Both the position numbers and the translations under genes were made by a program. From JBBRZF01 sp038236965 (GTDB lineage Bacteria > Acidobacteriota > Terriglobia > Terriglobales > Acidobacteriaceae): a stretch of 25,388 nt of DNA. Under the pieces are notes generated by a model that was not told where the DNA came from, did no database searches, and was given only the letters and a program-made list of their open reading frames with translations. Numbering within the stretch: the first letter of the stretch is position 1; every line of letters starts with the position of its first letter. Where the stretch lies: positions 1 to 25,388 of the forward strand of contig JBBRZF010000034.1 in NCBI GenBank assembly GCA_038236965.1. Reading direction: 5' to 3'. Shown here one piece after another: positions 16,301 through 23,203 of this stretch.

Positions 16301-16762
16301 CACAGAATCGCGCAGCTTGCCGTTCAAATAAAAACGCCACGCACAGTACAGCAGCGCCAGAGCGATGCCCAGGTCGAACTCGATGGCGAGAAACCCGCTG
16401 GGATGCTGGCCCTGGCTTCGGAAGATGATGTTGAGCGACGCCCAGAACACCCCCACTGCGAAGATGACGGCGTCGTACCAGCGCGCCTTGAAGTTGTCGT
16501 CTCGAATCATGTGAGTGGAGGCGATCAACAATCCGGCCATCGCCAGCGTCATCACGCGCGAACCCAGCAGCAGATACACTCTGCTGCTCGGCATGAAATA
16601 GAACCCCAAAAAAATGAAGTGGAGAACGTACGCAAGCCAGGCGCACTGCCACGCACGGAACATCGCGTCGCGCACCTGCTGCTGCAAATAGCTCACAACT
16701 AGCAGAAACGCGAGCGCAACGATTCCGGGGACTACGATGATTCCAGCTAGAACACTGTCCAT
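13373..16762 (-). CDS. Membrane GAF-GGDEF-HD-GYP bifunctional c-di-GMP enzyme
   Basis: 1,129 residues from ATG 16762 (a TTG nine codons upstream is possible). The N-terminus has about seven hydrophobic spans (residues 3-210). Roughly three GAF-like regions follow (about 230-385, 400-555 and 570-715). The GGDEF domain (about 725-875) has DGLTGIKTRRFF, IDLDRFKEVND and intact GGDEF at 802-806, so it can be a diguanylate cyclase. The inhibitory I-site is R-Q-S-N (793-796) instead of RxxD. The HD-GYP domain (about 940-1115) keeps HDVGK (991-995), HHE (1044-1046) and DGSGYP (1049-1054), so c-di-GMP hydrolysis is also plausible; ADAYSN departs from the usual ADxYDA. It likely senses a signal at the membrane and both makes and breaks c-di-GMP. 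Confidence 0.93.
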   Translation of the reverse strand: MDSVLAGIIVVPGIVALAFLLVVSYLQQQVRDAMFRAWQCAWLAYVLHFIFLGFYFMPSSRVYLLLGSRVMTLAMAGLLIASTHMIRDDNFKARWYDAVIFAVGVFWASLNIIFRSQGQHPSGFLAIEFDLGIALALLYCAWRFYLNGKLRDSVGFKLLAGSLTFWALLLCKRQFHDSMAGSIANIGHFLGPLPQLLIGVSMIMVMFERERRAVQENALSLSTLDVDSTALLTSAELQPAVDKLLGRLMHYLRTERGFICISEEFRAVLPPVQRGFNTELLQTLQHSGAGQLLCEIAFRRGGVATVRQLSAGQAVNMRGRDVSDALRGGLKGHDLDSFTAISLQTRDKNIGVIVFPHRHNRKFSSGQLRVLLALTMQIGTTLDNYILMHETQRRTKEYELLTQIGQVVSSRLDPDEVLQAIHKELGLLFDTLNFHIAFLRGEELLFELEVVEGAPQPKRSRRLTRGLAEHIIESGQPMLIRSDVAATRERLGLIRASRSASSFIGVPIFSNNRAIGVIAALNFEREFAYEARDIELLQTAAGQVAVAIENARLFSAEQRRSHYLSFLNNVSKTAISNQNAEEMLAEIVSDIQKTFNFDHIGIGILDYSTKDIEIKAEAGTTSKTLGKRIPLGVGLLGRVARSNEMSLVQNISESHLLGILPESRSVLCLPLTYGETLLGILNVESRRENAFPEQEVLLMRTLADLLATALHNAFVFQKMQQQAITDGLTGIKTRRFFVEALQSEWKRASRSGRSFSVVLIDLDRFKEVNDSLGHLEGDLVLARVGRLLEQKCRQSNVVARYGGDEFVILMPETGMDQAQILSERLRLWIATDPMLNERHVTGSFGVASFPLHGATVEDVVRVADAGMYVSKHAGGNRVSTAEELPEGENILLQRQQLTAYIEGFMQRENSGPELTEELVATLKKMCGSEEDPATAEVLTDAIRALTLAAEAREVNCGAHGEHVARYSRIIGRELGMSEDELSDLVFAAQVHDVGKILLSERLLNKPGLPVEADFEELKLHTVIGSQIVDVIPGVHALRDMVKYHHERFDGSGYPAGLKGEQIPMGARIIGLADAYSNLIAERPFAPAREKLEAVRELEAQSGHKFDGMLVHILTSHLRGEAASAVGSGM

Positions 16763-16797
16763 GGGAAGAAATTCGACGACGCAAGACAACCGTCGAT

Positions 16798-16827
16798 TTG
16801 TGTTGTTAAAGTGCGGGTAACTATAAG
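16798..16827 (+). promoter_or_regulatory. Putative promoter of gltX
   Basis: TTGTGT (16798-16803), an 18-base spacer, then TATAAG (16822-16827). It would give a leader of about 160 bases containing the hairpin at 16851-16872. Confidence 0.4.
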
Positions 16828-16850
16828 ATTTTCGTGTGCTTACGTCAATA

Positions 16851-16872
16851 ACGGAAGAGCCTCAGCTTCCGT
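16851..16872 (+). other. Hairpin in the gltX leader
   Basis: ACGGAAG (16851-16857) and CTTCCGT (16866-16872) are perfect inverted arms with an eight-base loop. No T-run follows, so this is not a terminator. Any regulatory role is a guess. Confidence 0.35.
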
Positions 16873-16993
16873 TGGAGACTACTGATAGACCTTGGTGGTA
16901 CAGTCCCGGCTTGACCCCGCTTTCGGCCACCCCGTAACATCAAGGGTTTGCACCACGACGCGCAGAGCGCTCGTAGAGAGCTATCTTCCCAAA

Positions 16994-18484
16994 ATGGCCG
17001 AATCCAGCAATAACTCTTATTCCGCAGTCAATCCCGCTCCCGGGACCGCCCGCGTACGTTTTGCGCCCTCGCCCACCGGATACCTTCACGTTGGTGGCGC
17101 GCGCACCGCGCTCTTCAATTGGCTCTTCGCCCGCCACGTGCAGGGAACCCTGATCCTGCGCATCGAAGACACCGACTTCGAGCGCTCCAGCGAAGAGATG
17201 GTGCAGGGCATCCTCGAAGGCATGACCTGGCTCGGCCTCGATTGGGACGAAGGCCCTTTCTTCCAGTCCAAACGAATGGACCTCTACAAGGCCGCCGCCG
17301 TAAAACTGCTCGCCAGCGGTCACGCTTACTACTGCTTCTGCACCAAGGACGAACTGGAAAAAGCGCGCTCTCTCGCTACCGCCGAAGGACGTCCGCCCAT
17401 GTATCCGGAAACCTGCCGCGCAATCGCCCCCGACGATGCCGCACGCCGCAAGGCCGCTGGCGATGCCGCCGCCCTGCGCTTCAAAGTCCCGGAAACCGGC
17501 ACTACCTCCTTCGACGACGCCGTCTTCGGCAAAGTGGAATTCGCCAACACCGAACTCGAAGACTTCGTCCTCGTTCGTTCCGATGGCGTGCCCACCTATC
17601 ACCTCTCCGTCGTTGCCGACGACATCGACATGCGCATGACGCACATCATCCGCGGTGCAGACCATCTTTCCAACACGCCCAAGCAGGCCATGCTCTACGA
17701 AGCGCTCGGCATCCCCGCGCCCATCTTCGCGCACGTGCCGCTCATCCTCGGCCCTGACAAGACGCGCCTCAGCAAACGACATGGCGCAACCAGCGTCATG
17801 GCCTATAAGGACGAAGGCATCGTCCCCGAGGCCTTTCGCAACTTTCTCTCGCTGCTGGGATGGACGCCGAAGGATTCTTCCAAAGAAGTTCTCAGCGACA
17901 AGGAGTTGATCGAACAGTTTTCGCTCGAGGGCATTGCGCACTCCAACGCCGTCTTCGACCGGCCGAAGTTGGATTGGTTCAACACGGAATACATCCGCGC
18001 CTCGCCGGCGGAAAACCTGCTGCCACTCATTCGCGAAGAGTGGGCGAAGGCCGGCGTCACGCCGTATTCCACGGACGAAGCGCATCTGCTGGCGACCATC
18101 GAACTCATCAAGTCGCGCGCGCGCAATCTGAAAGATTTCGCCGCCTCTTTCCGCGCATTCTTTAGCGACCAATACGAGAACGACCCGGCGGCCGTTGAGA
18201 AATTCCTGAAAGAAGAATCCGTCCGCACCATGCTCGCCGAACTAGCCGAACGATACGCCAAGGCTACCGAGTGGACCGAGCAGTCCACCGAACAAGTCCT
18301 GCGCGATTACGCGGCAGAAAAGGGAATCAAGGCCGGTGCGCTTATCAACGGCTCTCGAGTGGCCATCACGGGGCAGGCTGTAGCGCCTTCGTTGTTCGCG
18401 GTGATGGTGAATCTGGGGCAAGAGCGGACGGTGGAGAGAATGAAGAAGATTGGTAATTTGGTAATTTGTAATTTGGTAATTTGA
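16994..18484 (+). CDS. gltX: Glutamyl-tRNA synthetase
   Basis: 496 residues from ATG 16994. It charges tRNA-Glu (and possibly tRNA-Gln) with glutamate. The class I HIGH motif is HVGG (32-35) in RFAPSPTGYLHVGGARTALFN, and the KMSKS motif is RLSKR (258-262). Cys114, Cys116 and Cys141 (CFC ... YPETC) resemble the zinc-binding knuckle of bacterial GluRS. The C-terminal anticodon-binding helices run from about 330. The frame continues 34 codons upstream, but the conserved N-terminus and the signal at 16994 favour the shorter form. The last eight or so codons (from NLVI) lie in the GGTAATTTG repeat, which has probably replaced the original 3' end. Confidence 0.95.
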   Translation: MAESSNNSYSAVNPAPGTARVRFAPSPTGYLHVGGARTALFNWLFARHVQGTLILRIEDTDFERSSEEMVQGILEGMTWLGLDWDEGPFFQSKRMDLYKAAAVKLLASGHAYYCFCTKDELEKARSLATAEGRPPMYPETCRAIAPDDAARRKAAGDAAALRFKVPETGTTSFDDAVFGKVEFANTELEDFVLVRSDGVPTYHLSVVADDIDMRMTHIIRGADHLSNTPKQAMLYEALGIPAPIFAHVPLILGPDKTRLSKRHGATSVMAYKDEGIVPEAFRNFLSLLGWTPKDSSKEVLSDKELIEQFSLEGIAHSNAVFDRPKLDWFNTEYIRASPAENLLPLIREEWAKAGVTPYSTDEAHLLATIELIKSRARNLKDFAASFRAFFSDQYENDPAAVEKFLKEESVRTMLAELAERYAKATEWTEQSTEQVLRDYAAEKGIKAGALINGSRVAITGQAVAPSLFAVMVNLGQERTVERMKKIGNLVICNLVI

Positions 18485-18586
18485 AAGTCAAAGGCCACCG
18501 CAGACTGCAGGTGGCCTTTTTGCGCCAGTGAAAGATCGGTCATCGGTCTTCCAATTACCAAATTACAAATTACCCAATTACCAATC
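18451..18586. repeat. Inverted pair of GGTAATTTG tandem arrays framing a terminator
   Basis: The left array (18451-18483) holds GGTAATTTG-type units, one shortened to GTAATTTG. The right array (18551-18586) is its inverted counterpart, with CAAATTACAAATTACC inside. Between them lies the hairpin terminator at 18490-18521. The left array overlaps the end of gltX, and the right array ends six bases before the vanX stop. Confidence 0.75.
18490..18521 (+). terminator. Intrinsic terminator of gltX
   Basis: AAAGGCCACC (18490-18499), a ten-base loop, and GGTGGCCTTT (18510-18519) form a perfect ten-pair stem followed by TT. The opposite-strand A-run could also serve vanX. The right arm resembles that of the terminator at 13279 (GGTGGCCTTTT). 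Confidence 0.85.
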
Positions 18587-18591
18587 TCTTG

Positions 18592-19368
18592 CTACTTGAT
18601 CTCGTCGAACTTCGCGTTCCCGATTGGATACAACTTGAAGTCCTTGTAATCGAAGTGCCACCACTCGAACTCGTAGACGGTGAATCCCTGCTTTTCCATC
18701 TCAGTCTTTAACAGGTCGCGCAGGCGGCGTTCTTCTTCCGTGCCGCCCTTGTAATCGGGATAGGCGCGGTCGGTCATCTCGTCGTAGAAGCTAGGCATAT
18801 CCACGGCCCGCCCGGTCTTCAGGTCGTAAAGTGACAGGTCCACGGCGCATCCGCGATTGTGGCGCGAGCCCGTCGCCGGGTTCGCCACAAACTTTTTCTG
18901 TGCCTCTGGCGTCGCCTCCCAGAACATCTTGGTGACATACCACGGACGGTAGCCGTCGTGTATCAGTAATCCGTAGCCAAGCTTTTTCAACTCATGATGC
19001 GCGCGCACCACGGCCTCTGCGGCGGGACGTTGCAGAAAAGCGCGTGCTTCGTCGTACATTCGCGAACTCATAAAGTTATTCGTTGAGGCGTAACGGATAT
19101 CCAGCTTGATACTTGGATCAAGCTTCACCAGTTCCACCAGCTCCGGTTTGCGGAACTCGCCTTGTTCCACCGGAGGTTGGGCGGCCAGCGCTTCGCGGCG
19201 TAATTCCTCCACGGGCCGCACCGGTTGTATCCGGAAGACGCCTTCGCCCGTCCCCGATTGGGACGGAGCAGGCGAAACTGCAGGGGCTGCGGTTTGCGCA
19301 GCGGAGCAAGTCAGAAGGGCGAGGCTTAGCAGTACTGCGGAAAGAAAATCGGCGAGTGCGCGTCGCAT
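18592..19368 (-). CDS. D-alanyl-D-alanine dipeptidase (VanX family, M15D)
   Basis: 258 residues from ATG 19368. It is a zinc dipeptidase that cleaves D-Ala-D-Ala. The SxHxxGxAxD-type zinc motif is SRHNRGCAVD (168-177; His170, Asp177). Glu235 and His238 lie in EWWHFDY, and Arg141 (DGYRPW) matches the transition-state Arg. An N-terminal signal peptide (1-24) indicates export, so it likely salvages peptidoglycan fragments in the periplasm (as in DdpX) rather than giving vancomycin resistance; no vanHA or vanRS genes are present. LLTC is not a good lipobox, so SPase I cleavage is more likely. The frame extends 19 codons upstream, but the signal peptide fixes the start. Confidence 0.92.
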   Translation of the reverse strand: MRRALADFLSAVLLSLALLTCSAAQTAAPAVSPAPSQSGTGEGVFRIQPVRPVEELRREALAAQPPVEQGEFRKPELVELVKLDPSIKLDIRYASTNNFMSSRMYDEARAFLQRPAAEAVVRAHHELKKLGYGLLIHDGYRPWYVTKMFWEATPEAQKKFVANPATGSRHNRGCAVDLSLYDLKTGRAVDMPSFYDEMTDRAYPDYKGGTEEERRLRDLLKTEMEKQGFTVYEFEWWHFDYKDFKLYPIGNAKFDEIK

Positions 19369-19504
19369 GACGCTAGAGCTTACACCAACTCCATCGCTAC
19401 AAGGACGCGCACCCGCTCGCAACATCGTTCCCAGGAGGTTTGACCTGCCGCGGGCCAGAAGCGCCGCGGTAGGTATAACATCGGCAGTTACGCCTTAGGC
19501 TTTA

Positions 19505-19536
19505 GCGGGCAGGGCTTTCCTTTTTGCCCTGCCTGC
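19505..19536 (+). other. Hairpin upstream of the metallophosphoesterase gene
   Basis: GCGGGCAGGGC (19505-19515), a T-rich loop, and GCCCTGCCTGC (19526-19536) pair over 11 positions with one G-T wobble. It ends 27 bases before the TTG start. It may be a 5'-leader structure or a terminator of upstream transcription; the T-run is in the loop, not after the stem. Confidence 0.4.
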
Positions 19537-19563
19537 CTGTAATCTTGCTCCCAAGGGAAACTC

Positions 19564-20319
19564 TTGCGCCTGCTCATCATCAGTGACGTGCATTCCAACC
19601 TCGAAGCGCTCAAGGCCTGCCTTGCCGCCGCGCCCCCCTACGACCGCGTCGCCAACCTGGGCGACAACATCGGTTACGGTGCCAGCCCCAACGAGGTAGT
19701 GGACGTGGTGCGCGAACTCGGCGGACTCTACGTGCGCGGCAATCACGATCGCGCCTGCAGCGGTCTCGACGATATTTCCAACTTCAATCCCATCGCCGCA
19801 ACCGCCGCACTCTGGACGCGCAGTACTCTGCACGCCGAGAATCTTCTCTGGATTCGCAAGTTGCCCCAAGGGCCCGTGCTCGATCCCGAGGTCAGTGACG
19901 TGCAGTTCGTTCACGGCTCGCCTTTCGACGAGGACGAATACATCCTCAACACCATCGCCGCCGCCACCACGCTAAGGGATTCCGAGTTCCTCGTTACCTT
20001 CTTCGGACACACGCATATGCAAGGCGGCATGGGACTGCGCGACGGTACGCACTTCAGCCTTCGCCTGGAGTTCCCCTCCAAGGAGAAGGCCGAGCACATG
20101 CTGGTCATGCTCGACCGTGGCGCAAAGTACCTGCTCAACCCCGGCTCCGTCGGTCAACCGCGCGACGGAGACTGGCGCGCCGCCTTCGCCATCTACGATT
20201 CCGAGGCGCACTCCGTCAGCTTCCATCGCGTGCCCTACGCCGTGGACATGGCGCAGCAACGCATCATCTCCTCCAACCTTCCGTCTCGATTGGCTTTGCG
20301 TCTGCGCGAAGGACGCTGA
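19564..20319 (+). CDS. Metallophosphoesterase, YfcE/MJ0936-like
   Basis: 251 residues. It is a calcineurin-like phosphoesterase with a two-metal site: Asp8 and His10 (SDVHSN), Asp34 (LGDNIGYG), Asn60-His61-Asp62 (RGNHDR), His117 (FVHGSP) and His149/His151 (FGHTH). The GDxxxYG and GNHD spacing fits the single-domain group that acts on phosphodiesters or nucleotides. The start is TTG at 19564, immediately before the conserved first strand, with AGGGA upstream. The RNase H-like gene begins 17 bases after its stop, so they may be co-transcribed. Confidence 0.9.
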   Translation: MRLLIISDVHSNLEALKACLAAAPPYDRVANLGDNIGYGASPNEVVDVVRELGGLYVRGNHDRACSGLDDISNFNPIAATAALWTRSTLHAENLLWIRKLPQGPVLDPEVSDVQFVHGSPFDEDEYILNTIAAATTLRDSEFLVTFFGHTHMQGGMGLRDGTHFSLRLEFPSKEKAEHMLVMLDRGAKYLLNPGSVGQPRDGDWRAAFAIYDSEAHSVSFHRVPYAVDMAQQRIISSNLPSRLALRLREGR

Positions 20320-20336
20320 TTTAGTAAACTCGCCTC

Positions 20337-20996
20337 ATGCCCTTCCGGAAAGCTCCGTTCTCATCGAGTGGAAACATGTTCGGCCCCGCCGACGGCGAAG
20401 ACTCTCCCTCCGCCAAGCCAACCCTCGTCGCCCATATTGACGGCGGCGCGCGCGGCAATCCCGGCCCCGCCGGATACGGCGTCAGCATCACCGATGGCTC
20501 GGGAAAAAAGGTCGCTGAACTCAGCGAATTCCTCGGCAACCAGACCAACAACTTCGCGGAGTACTCCGGCCTGCTCGCCGCCCTCGAATACGCCATCGCG
20601 CACGGACACAAGTCGCTGCAAGTGGTCAGCGATTCCGAACTGCTGGTCAAACAGATGAAGGGGATCTACAGGGTCAAGAGCGAGTCGCTTATCGACATCT
20701 ACCGCGAAGCCAAGGACCTCATTCGCAAGCTGGATTCGTTCTCCGTGCGCCACGTCCTCCGCGCGCAAAATAAGGACGCCGACCGCCTGGCCAACGTGGC
20801 CATGGATCGCGGAATGGGACGCGCCTCAGTGGAACCGTTGCCCACGCCCAAGCCACGCGCCAGCGTTCGCGCCAGCGACGAAGAGTTGCAGGAGGAACCG
20901 CGAGAACTAGATGGAGTCGTCAAAGCCGGCGTAGTGCGCTTCAGCGGCGAGGGCCTGCCCGAAGGCACCAGGGTAAGAATCCGCCCCGTCCGCTAA
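20337..20996 (+). CDS. RNase HI-like protein with C-terminal extension
   Basis: 219 residues. Residues 30-157 are an RNase H fold with all acidic catalytic residues: Asp35 (HIDGGARGNPGPAG), Glu75 (NNFAEYSGLL), Asp99 (SDSELLVKQM) and Asp147/149 (QNKDADRLAN). This is the short RnhA/Cgl2302-type form lacking the E. coli basic protrusion. Residues 158-219 form a linker plus a short C-terminal beta motif (VVRFSGEGLPEGTRVRIRPV). It may remove RNA from RNA/DNA hybrids. ATG 20376 (residue 14) is an alternative start with a better purine-rich site. No ribosome site is seen at 20337. Confidence 0.88.
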   Translation: MPFRKAPFSSSGNMFGPADGEDSPSAKPTLVAHIDGGARGNPGPAGYGVSITDGSGKKVAELSEFLGNQTNNFAEYSGLLAALEYAIAHGHKSLQVVSDSELLVKQMKGIYRVKSESLIDIYREAKDLIRKLDSFSVRHVLRAQNKDADRLANVAMDRGMGRASVEPLPTPKPRASVRASDEELQEEPRELDGVVKAGVVRFSGEGLPEGTRVRIRPVR

Positions 20997-21060
20997 ATCC
21001 GCAGCGATCTTGTCTTGTGCTTTTTGATTTGGCTGACAGCCGATAGCCAACAACTGACAT

Positions 21061-21516
21061 CTAGCCCTTCGGCGTCAGCTCTCGCTTCACGGTCTCGCTG
21101 ACAAGCTTCCCGTCCACGCGCGCTCCGCCGAATTTGGCCATGGCGGCCTTCATCACCAGGCCCATGTCTTTCAGCGTTGGCGAACCCATCTCGGCGATAG
21201 CGGATTTCACCGTGGCGACAATCTCTTCTTCGCCCAGCGATTTCGGCATATAGGCCTCGATGATGACGATCTCGTCGGCCTCTTTTTTCGCCAACTCCAT
21301 GCGATTGCCCTTGGTGAACGCCTCGATGGAGTCCTTGCGCTGCTTGATCATGGTGCTCAGGATGGCGAGCGATTCTGCGTCGTCGAGCGGCGCGCGCTTT
21401 TCGATTTCCTTGTTCTTGAGCGCGGCCTTCATCATGCGCAGGGTCGAGAGCTTCAGCTCGGCCCTGTCCCGCATCGCCTGAACCATGTCCTTCTGGATAG
21501 TTGCACTGATGCTCAT
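21061..21516 (-). CDS. GatB/YqeY domain protein
   Basis: 151 residues from ATG 21516. The YqeY family resembles the tRNA-binding tail of GatB. The N-terminal helical half (LSTLRMMKAALKNKEIEKRAPL) and C-terminal half (MGLVMKAAMAKFGGARVDGKLVSETVK) are typical, with the LxxyMPkxL motif as AYMPKSLGEEEI. Function in bacteria is not settled; a link to tRNA or amidotransferase activity is a family inference. A TTG two codons upstream is a less likely start. Confidence 0.93.
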   Translation of the reverse strand: MSISATIQKDMVQAMRDRAELKLSTLRMMKAALKNKEIEKRAPLDDAESLAILSTMIKQRKDSIEAFTKGNRMELAKKEADEIVIIEAYMPKSLGEEEIVATVKSAIAEMGSPTLKDMGLVMKAAMAKFGGARVDGKLVSETVKRELTPKG

Positions 21517-21840
21517 ACCCAATAGATTACACGCTAGGGTATCGCCTCTCCACTAAAGACACGGCGACGAGGCAATTTGTTCGCAGTGTGCTCACGAAAA
21601 GAGAACGAAGGCACCCTCGACACTTGCAGGTTTTCTTACCCTTTCATCGCCGGATGCTTGACAAAACTATAGGCTCAAGCGGCGATACCTCTTTAGTAAT
21701 CACACTGTCCCGGAACTTTGGTTGCCTCTCTGGTCAATGCGCGATATGCTGCTCGCCAAAGGCCAGTCGCGGACGCGTCGCAGCGGTTTTACCGCCCTAT
21801 AGCCGCGATTCGTTTGATACAGCCGTGTGGTGTTTCTGTT
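21517..21840. other. 324-base intergenic region between divergent genes
   Basis: No convincing gene. TTGACA occurs at 21658-21663, but no matching -10 lies 16-18 bases downstream. GGTATCGCC (21538-21546) and GGCGATACC (21681-21689) are inverted copies, as are ACTAAAG (21552-21558) and CTTTAGT (21691-21697). The frame of the downstream gene is open from 21718, but this stretch does not look like protein. Confidence 0.4.
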
Positions 21841-23076
21841 ATGGGATCCGTTTCTCCAGTCGCAATCGCGATTCTTATTGTCAGCGTCGTCGGCTTCGTC
21901 GGCGCGTTCCTCGCCTATTTCGGCGACAAACGCAAATATGCCGGACACGAGGACTACCTCAAAGACGCCGATATCTTGAAGAAGAAGCTGCACGGAGAGC
22001 TCTTCCGCGACGGCGAAGACCTGGTCATCAGCGGCAATCTGAACCGCCTGCCCACGGTCATCCGCTTTTCTTACACAGAGAGCACGCCCGGCATGAATAT
22101 CCGCATGGCGGCTCCAGCCAGCTTTGGCATGAGCATCGTCCCGCGGGGCGAACGCTCCACCGAAGGCCGCGTTCTCGTCCGCACCTCCGACGAGATGTTC
22201 GACGCGCGCTTCGTCACCCGCTCCGACGATCCTGCCCAGGCCAAGATGTTCTTTGGCAGTCGCGGTGTCATGAAGGAAACGCAAAAACTCTGCTGTTCGT
22301 CGAAGTCGTTCGTTACTTTTTCGCATGGCGCCATCGAAGTCAGCGAACTGGCCGTGCCCAAACCCTACACGGCGCAGCACATCCTTTTTCATCTGGAATC
22401 GATATCGCGGCTTTCCACGCAGTTGGAACGGCTCCCCGGCGCCGACCTCATCGCCATCAAGCCCTTTCGCCGCGAACGCCATCTCGTACTTCGGCTCGCA
22501 ATTCTCGCCGGAGTCGTGGCAGCGCTGCTGGGGATTGCCAGCGCCAATAAAGGGCTCAAAGAGGTTCCGCTCTCCGAACTCGCCTCCGGCGACTCGATTC
22601 CCGTCGGCATCATGCCCGTTGACGCAAGTCACATCACCGGACTCAGCCACTGGCGCGTGGCCACCGAATCGGACTTTGAACCCGACGCCGCCGCATGGCT
22701 CAGGAACTTCGGCAAAAAGCCCTCGGGACGCATCGACGCTGATTTCACCGACGAGCACACGAAGGAGATCAAGGTTCACGATGCCGCCTACCTGCTGGTC
22801 AACGACCGCGGAGATCGCCGCATCATCATGCTCGCCAATGGCGCTGACCGCTACGACGTCAGGCTTCCCTTTGTAGGCCTGCTCACGAAGATTCCCAAGA
22901 GTGCGTTGGCGCGCATTGAATGGATCGGCCGTCCGCCGGAGACGCCCGATGGCGACGCCATGATGATCGTTCGCAAGCCGCAGGACCGGGCCAGCGGACT
23001 CGTCATGTACCTCAGCCAGGGACGCCTCGTGACCGGCGTGCCCGCCGATTACCAGTCCGTTCAGATCGTGGAATGA
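21841..23076 (+). CDS. Two-span membrane protein, unknown function
   Basis: 411 residues from ATG 21841; not recognised. Span 1 is at residues 5-27 (PVAIAILIVSVVGFVGAFLAYF). It is followed by a large domain of about 190 residues with strands such as LHGELFRDGEDLVISGNL and many basic and aromatic residues, plus CC in KLCCSSK. Span 2 is at about 215-235 (LVLRLAILAGVVAALLGIA), followed by a C-terminal domain of about 175 residues containing HDAAYLLVNDRGDRRIIMLANG. The second domain is probably on the opposite side of the membrane from the first. No catalytic motif is visible. The frame runs upstream to 21718, but the membrane span and the weak coding look before 21841 favour the later ATG. Confidence 0.7.
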   Translation: MGSVSPVAIAILIVSVVGFVGAFLAYFGDKRKYAGHEDYLKDADILKKKLHGELFRDGEDLVISGNLNRLPTVIRFSYTESTPGMNIRMAAPASFGMSIVPRGERSTEGRVLVRTSDEMFDARFVTRSDDPAQAKMFFGSRGVMKETQKLCCSSKSFVTFSHGAIEVSELAVPKPYTAQHILFHLESISRLSTQLERLPGADLIAIKPFRRERHLVLRLAILAGVVAALLGIASANKGLKEVPLSELASGDSIPVGIMPVDASHITGLSHWRVATESDFEPDAAAWLRNFGKKPSGRIDADFTDEHTKEIKVHDAAYLLVNDRGDRRIIMLANGADRYDVRLPFVGLLTKIPKSALARIEWIGRPPETPDGDAMMIVRKPQDRASGLVMYLSQGRLVTGVPADYQSVQIVE

Positions 23077-23156
23077 TTTTGCGGAAATGATGTTGCCGGG
23101 TGCTCCCCGTTCGCGCCGTGTCTTTCGGCGTTAATGTGGGTCCTGCAGGGTGCCCC

Positions 23157-23185
23157 AGGTCAACGCCCTCTGTTGGCGTTAACCT
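23157..23185. terminator. Hairpin between convergent genes
   Basis: AGGTCAACGCC (23157-23167), a seven-base loop, and GGCGTTAACCT (23175-23185) pair with one mismatch. It lies between the ends of the membrane-protein gene and the site-2-protease gene. No T-run follows, so termination is tentative. GGCGTTAA also occurs at 23127-23134. Confidence 0.45.
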
Positions 23186-23203
23186 GTGATACCACGCTCT
23201 GAT

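Noticed and set aside
16888..16912. TTGGTGGTACAGTCCCG in the gltX leader, resembling a T-box core
   Set aside because: The match is partial, there is no specifier stem or downstream terminator/antiterminator, and T-boxes are mainly found in Gram-positive bacteria.
16940..18172. 410-codon open frame antisense to gltX
   Set aside because: It mirrors the high-GC codon pattern of gltX and is low-complexity (Gly/Arg/Glu/Val rich) with no recognisable domain, whereas gltX has all family motifs.
18451..18586. CRISPR-like repetition
   Set aside because: Units are nine bases or shorter with no spacers and are arranged as inverted arrays around a terminator; no cas gene is present.
18592..19368. Vancomycin-resistance cluster
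   Set aside because: Only the VanX-like dipeptidase is present, it has a signal peptide, and no ligase, dehydrogenase or two-component genes accompany it.
21658..21663. TTGACA as a promoter -35
   Set aside because: No acceptable -10 at a 16-18 base spacing.
21588..22550. 320-codon frame starting in the intergenic region and overlapping the unknown membrane protein
   Set aside because: The product is Arg/His/Pro-rich out-of-frame sequence; the overlapping frame has membrane spans and ordinary amino-acid use.
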